Shown: piece after piece, positions 39,401 to 49,922 of the stretch
Numbering within the stretch: the stretch's first letter is position 1
Layout of the letters: the number at the start of each line of letters is the position of its first letter
Assembly: GCA_034336665.1 (NCBI GenBank)
Contig: CM067566.1
Coordinates: 19,202,330 to 19,266,329 of the forward strand
Source: Luscinia megarhynchos
Taxonomy: Eukaryota > Chordata > Aves > Passeriformes > Turdidae
Length of the DNA: 64,000 nt
Direction of reading: 5' to 3'
Position numbers and translations under genes: made by a program
The notes under the pieces: model-generated
What the model was told of the DNA's origin: nothing
The model's input: the letters and a program-made list of their open reading frames with translations, nothing else
Databases searched by the model: none

Positions 39401-40264
39401 TCATCACCGCTTAAAAGGAAGCCTAAAACACTTGTTCAGTTTTTTACTTCTAAATTCAGGGTGTATAAAAGCTATAAAAGATGAATCTCACTATATTTTA
39501 TGCATCTTCAATCTTTTCAAGGAAAAAGAAACAACATTTTATGAGAAATACAAGATGAACACTGAATTAGAATTATTTTTATTAGAATGTTAAAAATATT
39601 TTTATATATCCAAAAACTAACAAGTTGTGTCAAATGTGACATTAAGATAAATTATGGAGTTTCAATGTTCTCAAGCACAGTTCTTCAGGCTCTCTCATCT
39701 TCAAAACTGTATTTGTATACAAACAAACCCAATAGTTCATGTGAGACTTTTAACTTCCACCTCACTTTAATTACCTAATCACACTCTGGAATGCACATTC
39801 CTAGCACGCAACAAAACACTTTCAAGTATCAAAATACAGCTCCTATATTTAGCATGCAGTCAACACTTAATCAAAAAACAATAAATATCATCGTGACAAT
39901 ATAATAATGTTTTAGAATAACATGCATAAGCAGATGAGACAGTAAGTTCTATGAGTGGGATATTTATTTTACATTTCCTTTCTCATACAACTGGAATGAG
40001 ATGACATTATATAGTAAAATCTCCTGCCCTTCACGTTTTTCTCTTCCTGGTATTTTTTCAGCTACTCTGAAGTCTGAAAAATGCAAACCTTTAGGGGTCA
40101 TATTTTCATTTAATTTCAATGACAAAATGTTATGAGTTTATTAAAAAAAGGGAATATCAATGTATCCAGCCAGAAAGTGCTTACATGTGAACCTGCAAAT
40201 GTCAAGGGACTGAGCATTCCTCCCGCTCATCAGGAAAAACCTGCAAGAGAAGGATTAAAAGAGT
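36413..40264. other. 3.9 kb without a recognisable gene
   Basis: AT-rich sequence. Simple repeats are (GTTT)-like DNA at 37801-37843 and a C run at about 38252-38260. Open frames at 37498-37689, 37578-37850, 37699-37956, 38174-38365, 38439-38624, 38500-38688 and 39587-39778 are unassigned. The stretch 38460-38720 is somewhat less AT-rich and open on minus in two frames, but no homology is evident. Confidence 0.55.
37801..37843. repeat. Interrupted (GTTT)n tract
   Basis: Two short GTTT runs are separated by GGGTTTTAGGTTTC. Confidence 0.85.
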
Positions 40265-40798
40265 TGATTATGAGACTTGATAGAAGAAGAAAATACTAAG
40301 GTTGGTATGGGGATGTGCTCTGGATTTGTGCTGAAAACTGCTGATAAGGCAGGGATGTTTTAACTGCTGCTGAGGGACTGACACAGAGCCAAGGCCTTTG
40401 CTTCTCCTCACCCCACCAGCAGGCAGCTGGGGGTACTCAAGAAGTTTGTTGGGACACAGCCAGGACACCTGATTCCCATTGACCCAAGGGATATTCCATA
40501 CTATATGACCTCATGTTCAGAGTATAAATCAGGGGTAGAAGGAAAGAGGCATTCAGAGGGATGGCATTTGCCTTCCCGAGTCAGCACTGTGTGTGATGGG
40601 GATGGCTGAACACCTGTCTGCCTAGGAAACAATGAATTTCTTGTTTTGCTTTACCTGCTTTTGCTTTACCTTTTAAACTCTCTTTATCTCAATCCATGAG
40701 TTCTCTGACTTTTCTGCTTCACTGTCCCCTTCCACTGTTGGAGGAGTGAGCGAGGGGCTGTGTGGGGCTCATTTGCTGGTTGGGGTTAAACCACAGCA
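40265..40798 (+). mobile_element. Avian ERV solo LTR (family 1), plus strand
   Basis: This copy has TAGAAGAAGAAAATACTAAG, TTGTTGGGACACAGCCAGGA, GGGATATTCCATACTATATG, a good TATA box (TATAAA at 40523-40528), CTCTTTATCTCAATCCATGA, GGAGGAGTGAGCGAGGGGCT and the end GGGGTTAAACCACAGCA. The same blocks occur in the same order at 31863-32506, so both belong to one family, but they are too diverged to be the paired LTRs of one provirus. The terminal ACAGCA differs by one base from the ACAACA of the other copy. No retroviral genes flank it. Confidence 0.87.
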
Positions 40799-41039
40799 GA
40801 AACTGATATGCATTAATGGGAAAGACATGATAGCTATGTTTATGTGGACATTAATTTTAAAGTGTGCATTAGTTTATTTGTATATTAGATGCACTGAAAA
40901 TGAAAATTTACATATATGAACTTTTCATGAGCAAAGCAGCCTGACTTGAGGAACTTCATGCAGTTTAATTCACTGCAATTTTAATTACTGATTTAGGTAT
41001 TAACAAGGGAAGTTAATTAAACCAACACCTAGAAAAACT

Positions 41040-41640
41040 ACTTTTCTACTTGTTCCCCAGGCTCTGCTTCAGTCCAGCACTTCTCTCCCACTTGCTCAAC
41101 TTAATTCCCTTTTCATCCCACATGACACTCAGTACCTCCCAGGCCCTCTGATGATGCACTGGTCAGTGTACACTAGTTTATTTCTGTTCCTTGCTTCTTA
41201 CTGTTCTACTGCCTCAGCATGTGTCCTTCACAAGCCACAGTCCTTTCTGAGATGTCTTTGGTCTCACATGGGCTGCAGTTTCTCAGAGCATCCCTCTCTC
41301 ATTCAGGAGTTCTTTCTTCAGGCCATTTTCAGTTGTGTCCCCATCAATATCCCCTTGTACATTCCTCCAAATCTGCCTCTTTACTTACCTCCTCACAGGT
41401 CTCTTTTTGAGATTCCTCCCCAACCTCTTCTCACATTTCTTCTTTTCTGTTGTCTCCTACCCCTACCCTTCCTCAAGCACATCTGGTCAGAGGCACAGTG
41501 TGGTCTTCTGGCTGATTGAAGGTTTGAGGCATAATGGGCTGTCTCCATCCTTTTTAGAGTCATCTAGAGCCTGCTCTGACTGGCACAGGGAGGCTCATGG
41601 CACCCTCAGCCCCTGTAACTAAGCCTTGCTTTTTATAGCT
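41040..41640 (-). mobile_element. Decayed LTR-like block, probably minus strand
   Basis: This pyrimidine-rich block has strings such as CATGGGCTGCAGTTTCTCAG, TGGCTGATTGAAGGTTTGAG, GAGCCTGCTCTGACTGGCAC and CAGCCCCTGTAACTAAGCCT. They resemble, with many changes, the antisense U3 of the family-2 LTR. The frames open at 41151-41519 and 41335-41622 come from its low content of T-A-R stops on plus. Alternatives are another LTR family or an unrelated pyrimidine-rich unique sequence. Confidence 0.4.
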
Positions 41641-41993
41641 AATCCAGAGCCACATGTCTCATGTTACACTTGCTCTGCTTCCACAATCTCATTGAGACAT
41701 GCATGAATGCACAATTTGTCTGCAGTTTACTCAATAACTGAGCATAAATCCATTTTGTCATTTCATTATTATGTTATTCATATCTTGTCTACATTAATAT
41801 GGAGCTATAGCTCTTTAACAACTTCTCTTAAATTCATTGTCACATTATAGGCCTACACAGGGATCAACAAATCAGTATTTGAGTGTCTTTAAGACTGTGA
41901 AATGGAAGCAAGATTCAAACTTATGAGTCACTCCAAAGTGTGAAACAAATATTCCTCTTCTGATAGATATAAGTAGTGAGAATTGAAGAAAAA

Positions 41994-42028
41994 AGAACAA
42001 GGTTTCCAGCCATCTGAAACCTTGTTCT
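41994..42028. repeat. Perfect 13-bp inverted repeat (hairpin)
   Basis: AGAACAAGGTTTC at 41994-42006 pairs exactly with GAAACCTTGTTCT at 42016-42028 around the nine-base loop CAGCCATCT. The string GCCATCT recurs just after the right arm. Confidence 0.93.
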
Positions 42029-44681
42029 GAGCCATCTCTATTACTGCCTGGTAAATGGTGAATTTAGATCTTTTTGATCTATAAATTACATTCAGAGTTT
42101 GATATTTCAGGGATGTATCTATCCTCCCTGACTTTCTTGAAAATCTTTGAAATTCCTTTATGCTTAAGTTTGCCACAATTTATTCAAAATTTTGGGGAAA
42201 AACCCACATCACTAACAACAAAAAACCCATCCTCCTTTTGTTTATGTTTAATGTATTATAGGGGAATTTACATAGAAACATACTCGTCCTCATGTGATAA
42301 AAGCATTAATTAGACAAACATGAACAAGAGATAGTCCATTTCATTGAAGACATCCTAGTTTCTTGAAACACCCTTCGTTGCTGGAATATAGATGTTAGTA
42401 ATAATTTCTGCTGAGAACAGTGCCTGATACCAGTGAGCAACTAATAGGATGGGATGGATGGGGGAAGGTTTCTTTAAATCTAGTCTAGCTTTAGTAGGGA
42501 GAATGTTCACAGCCGAGCCTAAAACCTGATTACCTACAGTCCTGTTGGGCAAGCAATAGTACAAGGCTTGACTTGGTAAAAAAGAGAGAGAAGGTAAAAA
42601 TGCAGCTTTTTGTGAAAATATTTTTCAGCTGAAAGTATCATGAGATAATAAAAAAGTTGGAATTTTATGATGGTCTCAGTTTTTTTGGTTTTGTGGTTTT
42701 TTTCACTGATAGAAGGCTAGAAGATTTTTTTTTCAATTTACCACAAGAAAATGGAGAATTACTTTCATAAGGATTATCACAATTTAGTAGGGTTGAATCT
42801 GGTGAAAACTTTTTATCTTACACTTGCAGTGTGTTTCCAGAACATTGACCTGCACAGGTCATTATTTAGCTGATAAAGAAATCATGATAGAAAATCAGAA
42901 ATAAGCAAGTAAATTCATGTACTGTTCTCTACCTGGTATTTTCTAAAGGACAGTGGGGGAAAAAATTAGCAAAAAACCATTAGAGAAATGAAAATATTTT
43001 AAGATAAACCCAGTGCAGTGGTTCACATGCATATCCCATTGGCAGTTAGGGCTGGTTTGAGCACGTCTGTGTGGCCAAGAAAGAGAAAACTGGATGTGTC
43101 TTACTGTAGATTTTCCAACAGACTACTTAAGCCCACAAGTGATATAAGATGGAACTGAAGTTCCTCACTTCAGTGAGGTGTTCTTATAAACCACAGAACT
43201 GAAGAAATGGAAATAAGAGGGTCCACTATATTTTGTTCTTTAACAAGGAAATCTTTATGGCTTTAAAAAATTCATATCCTGTCTGATCTGGTTATACAGA
43301 TATGTTTTCAGTAGGACTTTTTGCATCAGTCTCAGCACCAATTTACCTTTACAATTTCATTTATTATCAACCTTGTTCAAGCATATATAGTTTTGGAAGT
43401 ATTATGTATCAATATCATGTAACAATATTTCCTAGAAAAAATAATTGCAGCAAAGAAGCCTGAAGGTGAGCAGCAGACTTCTCTGTACATAGTCAGGGTC
43501 ATGAAAATTGCTGACCTGAAACTGCACCTGCTGTGTCAATCTGTTTCCCATCTGTGTTATGATTTTTTTCATGGTGGAAAACATATATTTATTATTTAAA
43601 TTTACATGTGTCATGAGCATAGAGAAGAGAGAATTAAATTTAATAGAATTGAAAAAAAAGATGACTAAGATTCTAAGAAATGCAGCAGAAATAGTCTCCA
43701 CCACAGTCTTGAAACCAACTTGTTTTGCCTCAGAGAGCTGTTTGGAATTCAAAAGCACAAAGCTCAGCATTTACAAAGTTTTATTTGCTGGTTTGTTGCA
43801 AAATTCATCTATGATGTTGGTGAAATCACCTGTCATCTGGTGACACATGGCTTGCCATCCATCCCTTTTTTTATCTGACATATGTTGAAAATAACAGTGA
43901 TTTATTTAACAGGAATGCAGTGATGATTAATTAGATACGCCCCAGAAAACAAGTACTTATGAAATATGAACTATCATCTGCATACAATACAGACATTTTT
44001 TTTCTTTAACACAGACTGTTAATTATCTGCAAAACTGCTTGGCAAACATTTGACCTGAAATTTTGTAGAATAGCTTATGTGAGCTTTTTACAATTCTTTT
44101 TTTTTTTTTTCTTTTCTCTTCCCCCTCTTTACAGAAATACTGTAAAGCAAGACAGTTTGTAATGCTAACCTTGCATTTTTACATAACTTGAGATTAACTT
44201 TTATTTAGATTAGATATTGACCTGGTGGCTATGTTGTACCTTAATAATCTTTACATGTAATCCATTAAACATTTATAAACTTCATGTGGGTAATTCAACT
44301 GAGATTGATTCACAGCGTTCTATGAGTGAGGTAAGAAAATTTCAGATGCTTATAGTATGGTTAATTATGAAAATATGCTGGGAGTTTGTACAAGCATATT
44401 GCTGTATGCAAAGGAAAATTGGTATACTGTGAGTTATTGTTCAGTGTCTGAATATTTTCTTATTGGGCTGGTTTAGTATCTGGAATACTTTAGATATATC
44501 CCAATTTTTTAAATTTTTTTTTTTTTTTAGTACAGTAGAACCTCACCTAGCAATTATAATTGAAGTAGGAGACAGCTTCTCAACCACAGCTAAAAGCATA
44601 TAATTAAACTGGAGTACATCTGGTGCCCTGTGCAGGTAGAGTTATCAAGTTCCCCAGCTTTAGTAATAGGATGGCTAGATG

Positions 44682-44735
44682 AAGTAACAGATGTACTATA
44701 ACAGATGTACTGTAACAGATGTAATAACAGCAAGT
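44682..44735. repeat. Short tandem repeat, AACAGATGTACT-like units
   Basis: Three to four 12-14 base units (AACAGATGTACTAT, AACAGATGTACTGT, AACAGATGTAAT, AACAGC) follow each other directly. Confidence 0.9.
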
Positions 44736-46104
44736 AATTATTCATTTTCTGAATATCTCTAATCAGGTTAGGACCTGGTTTTGGTTTTTTTTCCAAAAGT
44801 TAGAACAGTTAGCCTTTGCCAGTAAAATACATGTTACTTAATTACAACACTTAGTAATTTCTTCATATTTTCAATTGTGAGTTACCCAAAAATAAGTCTA
44901 AAGCTTTCTGGAAAACAAGGTCCAAGGTGTTCTACAAATAACAAATTTTATGAAAAAAATCCTCTTTCTTGCATAAAACCGAATTTTAGACATGCCTAAT
45001 CTATTTTTAAAAAGCCTATAACTTTGCTAAAGCTTAGATTATACATCACAAGAAAGTTTCTCTAGGTGACCTCTGAGAGTTCTAGGTTGAATATAGGAAA
45101 TAAACCAGTATATAATTTTTAATGAGTTTTATCTATTATTACATCTCATGAGTTTTCTATCTTTTTTACAATACTTTCTTTCCTATCTATTACCTTTGGC
45201 AATTCTATCCTAAGTGACTTGATTACATTAATGAAAAGAAAAGAAAGAAGGATGCAGCAAATTCTGTAACATTTCTCTTTTCATTTTTCTTCAGTAAAAT
45301 GAAAAATATAAGTCCTTTTTAACTTATGAATGGAGATAAATTTAGATAACTTCAGACTGACAGATGACATTTTCAGAAAGTTATGTGACTGAAGAATTGG
45401 CCTATGTTAGCTCCAGTTTCTTAAGGTCAGCAATTAATAAGCAGTGTTTATACAGTATGCATCCAGTCAAAGTTTCCTCATTGTGCTCTGACCTGACTCT
45501 GGCATAAGACATATTGACATAACTGGTGTACTTCAGAATAAAAGCAGGTTTATCCACTTTGCATTTGAACAGTTCAATGTTCACCTGCTTCCTATATACA
45601 CTGAACAATACTCATTCTTCAATTTCCTAAGTCACTGGCTACTCCTAATTATGTCAGTGGCTAGTAAGTATTCAACAAACTGCTCCAGAGATACCATCCA
45701 GAGTTACCCCTTATTTCTATCACACCTTACTGTGTGGTAAAAGTGGAAAAATCTGGTTCTCCTGAAGAAGTTCTTGGAATACACCTCTAGAAGTGTTATT
45801 CTTCATTCTTAGTCAAATCAGATTCAACTCCTTATCTACACTGAAAAGAGAGAAAGAAGAATTATTATGATTATATAATGATTATATGATAAATTATAAT
45901 GATGGAAGATGCAAATAGCTCAAACCCTAATGTAGCACTGAGTTTAGACATCTAGAGAAACAATCCACATCAGGTGTTAAATGCCATCATGTCCCTAAGC
46001 ACTTCTTTGCACGTCTCAAGGTAGAAAAAAAAAAATATAATCTTCTTTTAGAAAACTCCTTTAAATATGTAATATATGTAAATATGTAGTTTTTTCATAA
46101 GAAG

Positions 46105-46278
46105 AACAAGTTGCCCAGAGGGGTGGTAGATGCTTCATCTATGCAAACGTTCAAGGTCAGATTGGATGGGGCTCTAAGAAACCTTATCCATTTGATGATG
46201 TCCCTTGCCTATGGCAGAGTTGGACCACATGACCTTTCAAAGTCCCTTCTAACCCAAATTATTCTATTGATTCTTCAA
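46105..46278 (+). mobile_element. CR1 LINE 3' end, plus strand
   Basis: The segment has GTTGCCCAGAGGGGTGGTAG, GTTCAAGGTCAGATTGGATG, GGCAGAGTTGGACCACATGA, AAGTCCCTTCTAACCCAAAT and the tail TATTCTATTGATTCTTCAAT. It is a short 5'-truncated CR1 3' UTR. Confidence 0.92.
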
Positions 46279-47544
46279 TTTTATTGATTCTCAATGGACC
46301 TAAGTTAAAGAGGTTTCTAACAGCACATTAAAATTCTCCTCAGTTTATCATCACTTGGGATGACCTAAGAATAATATTCTTATATTTCCTTATATTCCAT
46401 TCTGAATCAAAGGGTACAGAGACCCTTTTGTTGCTTAGCAGCACTGGTATATCCAGAACATGTGGTTGCAGCTACACACAAGGATATAAAAGTACTTAGA
46501 GAAGCAAGTACTGAGAACATTGCCCCTCTGTGATGGGTGTACTCAAGTCATTAATCTAGCAGTTATTCTGTACCATCTCTGAAGAGAAAGAGGCCTAAGC
46601 CAATATTGGTCGAAGAGCATATCTAATTCCAATCTGTTCTCTGAAAACCCATGAAGAAACAGTCAGACAGTGAGTTTGGAGCACCAACCATGTGACTAAT
46701 ATGTGAATGGTTTTCCAAGGCTCATTGATCAAGGAAAAAAATTGAGTCTCATGCATATCTTCCTCATTGCATGTAATTTATCTACAAGCTAATTTATTTC
46801 ATAAATACAACAGCCCAAGGATGCTTTCTTTGAGCTCTTCCTGCTCAGGAGCTGGCTGTATCTGAGTTGGGAGATGTCTCTGAGCTGGCTGCTGCCTCCT
46901 GAACTGGGACACCTCAAAAGGTTGCTCATTAATGGAAGCACCTCTTACAAACTGTGGATCTTTGGTCAGTGACTGACATCACATAAACCCTTTATATTAT
47001 AGTGTTCTAAGATTCTGTATTGATAACTTTGATTTTGTCCTGATAACTTTGATTCTCACTTGGTAGTTTTGTATCATTTTTACATTATCTGTGAAGTAAT
47101 ACAGTGAACATAGAAATCAAACTCTCTTAAATCACACTTTTATAATATCATATTTCAATATAAATGGTATTGCTGATACTTTTTTGATATTTCTTTGAGT
47201 CATCTAAATCACTCATTTGTGAAACTGTCTACATGACTGTAGAATTTTTTGTCTTTTAGACTTTCTAATGAGGCATGTTCAGTCTCACTGTTATAAGCTA
47301 CAATGGTAGATCTTGATTGCATAACAACACCTTGCTATCACAAATTAACTTCTACAGTAGGAAAACAGACAACTATTTGGATCTGTTTGTTTTGATTTGA
47401 TTTAGTTGTTCTACCAATTTACATTAATTTAAAATTTTGATGGTGGGTAACAAATATATAAACACTTCTGGCATCTATTCTCAATGTATGAGCTGAGGCA
47501 GTGGTCAGTGGAGAGATCTGAGGCAATTTCATTCTTTGATAGAA
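46279..47544. other. No recognisable gene
   Basis: Mostly AT-rich. Around 46840-46920 GAGCTGGCTG occurs twice in a less AT-rich patch that I cannot assign. Confidence 0.5.
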
Positions 47545-47804
47545 ATTCTGGCAAAGCCCAGACTTCCCTTGCAAGCTTGGTGCTAATGCTGCATTTTTCT
47601 CTTACATTTAACTCTGCCAAAACCCAGCATCTGCTCCCATATAGGGTGTTGACAGTTGAAGCATTTTTCCATTGTGTTGTAACTCTGCCGAGACCTGGCA
47701 TCTGCTCACAAATAGAGGTGTTGACAGTTGGAGCTCTAGCACTTTCCCTTTGTGCATCAACTCTGTGGAAATCTGGCATCTGCTCACACACACATGTTTT
47801 GACA
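47545..47804. repeat. Minisatellite, 66-78 bp units, about 3.6 copies
   Basis: Units begin at 47545 (ATTCTGGCAAAGCCCAG), 47611 (ACTCTGCCAAAACCCAG), 47682 (ACTCTGCCGAGACCTGG) and 47760 (ACTCTGTGGAAATCTGG, partial). Each full later unit carries CATCTGCTC followed by GTGTTGACAGTTG. The units have diverged in sequence and length. The repeat keeps frames open on both strands: 47429-47791 and 47608-47808 on minus, 47484-47822 on plus, with repeated peptides such as CEQMP on minus. The open frames are best explained by the repeat and no known protein resembles them. Confidence 0.88.
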
Positions 47805-47822
47805 GCACAAACTACAGTCTAA

Positions 47823-49837
47823 CACTAAGTTAGTCCAATGTAGGGGAACATGGGTAGTCATAGCTTTGGAGGGAGACTACTTTAACATGACATCACATCC
47901 AAGAGATCAGAAGATAAAATAGGCATAGGGCTTGGAGCATCTTTTAGCAACTGGAAGTCTTTACAGGATCAACATACTATGATTTATGTGGAGAATTTTT
48001 CCTCCATAATAGGTACCAGGAGAAAGTAAACCAGCACTCCAAAGACACAGCTTTACACCTTTTCCCCATGACTGAGTCAGTTCCTCTGTGAGTCCTTGAT
48101 ACTTGAGTAAGATAATTTCTGTTTCTTGCTATGTAAAACTACTGTGCTCTTGTTACTTTCTGTTAGAGCTTGTCTTTTTAAGGTCTTAGTGACCTTTCCT
48201 GTACATTTTAATGGCATCTGCATGAGAAACAGACTGAATTGTATGTAAGTAACTTTAACATATAATTTTTCTGAACTATGATGTGAAAGCAGAGTCCCTA
48301 TAATCTATTTTAAGAAAAACAGGTGACTAAGTAAGTAATTTCTCCCAGATGTATTTTGCTCAATTTTCTTTTTAATTTTTATTGTTTTCACAACTAGGGG
48401 TGCAGAGATTTATTTTTATAACACAGTTTATAATTTGTTATAGAAAACAGTCCAAAAGGATTCTTAGATTTCTTAGTCTTAAGGTACTAAATATAAACCA
48501 AAAAAACTAAGACAAACTACATTTTTTCTTTAGATTATTTCCTTTGAAACAAATTTGCAAAGTGAACAAGAAAATCAAACAGTTCTTAAGAAAGCAAACA
48601 CAATTTTTTTGTGTGACATCATTACTTTAACAGTACATAAGGACCATATTGGGAATATGATGCTTTTTAACTATTCCTATTCTTATTTCAGATTTTAAAA
48701 AATCTTCAATTATATTGTGGACATAAAAATAAAATTAATGGCAGTAAATACATAAAACCAGAAAAAATGTAGCAAACAGACTCTCTCTGAAAAATAAAGC
48801 TTTGACATATACAAAATTAAACTTAGATATGCTTATGTTCACAGATTTTGACTTGAACCTGCGACTGCTCCATTAGTATTTCTCTACTTGAGATTCAGTA
48901 TTAATTTGTACATGAAAACAGAAAACTCAGGATGAATAAGTAGGGATTAGGGGTATTAAATATGTCATGCTTTGAAAGGTTTATAATAGGTATTTTTTAA
49001 ATGGTAATGAATTGATTAGCTCCTGAACTAGTTTCACAGTCTTTATGATGTAACATATAAAAAATAAATGCCAGAGTTATACTTTGGAACCTTGCTGTCC
49101 TAAGTTATATTCTAATATTTTGATGTATTTACTCACATAACTATATCTGTAGCTATGCATAAATGTATGCACATACATGTATATTTATATATCCTATGCA
49201 GATGATATGCATTCACATGGGCATGTCCAATTCTAAACAGTTTCCATTTTTAGAACTCAGTAAGTTTTGCATATGAATTTTTAAACACAATATCATGTAA
49301 GACTCCTTCCACCATGTTTTTTTCATCAGCACGTGTTGTCCTGGATAATGTTAACACAGGTCAAGGTGGAACCATTTAGTTTCAACCAGAAAATCTATGC
49401 CTTTCATTGCTGTAATTTCAATCCATGACTTACATCAGACAGTTGTTAACTGCTACATACAGAGAGATGATTCAAGTGGTGTCTAGCCAGCCACCCAAGA
49501 GCTGGATGGTTGCCTGGAGACTAAATTTCAGTGTTCAGAATCTGCCTCTTTTAACAGGAAAGAACAAAAAATTGCAGCTCACTCTAAAGAAGATACTAAG
49601 CAACCATACAGACAGTGTTGGTTTTGAGTGCTATTATTAAGATATGCTGCATCCTGAAATTACAGACAAGCATAAAGCAAGAGCATAAGAGTTTGTGCAT
49701 GCTCACCACACCTCTCCCCATGCTAATAAGTTAAGAGAGCTCAAATGAGATATTTTAATGACTGAGCCACATTTTGCCTTTATCTTCATCATTTTCAGCT
49801 TTCCACTATCACCATAATCTCAACTTCTTATTGCATG
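47823..49837. other. 2 kb without a recognisable gene
   Basis: AT-rich sequence. The open frame at 49425-49640 is unassigned. Confidence 0.55.
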
Positions 49838-49922
49838 TCATAAGATCATAGAGTATTTCAGGTTGGAAGAAACCTGAGGAAACTGTGTATTACAATTCCC
49901 TGCCCTAAGCAATGCTAGGTAG
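49838..49922 (-). mobile_element. CR1 LINE extreme 3' end, minus strand
   Basis: The start CATAAGATCATAGAGTATTT followed by CAGGTTGGAAGAAACCTGAG, then CAATTCCCTGCCCTAAGCA, matches an antisense CR1 tail and terminal 3' UTR. Similarity is lost after about 49922. Confidence 0.75.

Larger units (their letters stand above)
41641..46104. other. 4.5 kb without a recognisable gene
   Basis: AT-rich sequence. Frames at 41928-42176, 42074-42313, 42355-42564, 43432-43770, 43559-43843, 44217-44432, 44590-44796 and 45402-45608 are unassigned. The pair at 43432-43843 is open on both strands for about 100 codons, which is notable in such AT-rich DNA, but neither translation shows a domain. Poly(T) runs lie near 44097 and 44513. 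Confidence 0.5.

Noticed and set aside
31863..40798. One complete provirus bounded by two family-1 LTRs
   Set aside because: The LTRs are too diverged to be a pair and the interior lacks any retroviral gene motif.
41040..41640. Host coding exon from 122- and 95-codon frames
   Set aside because: The block is pyrimidine-rich with weak LTR similarity, and the several frames overlap without one standing out.
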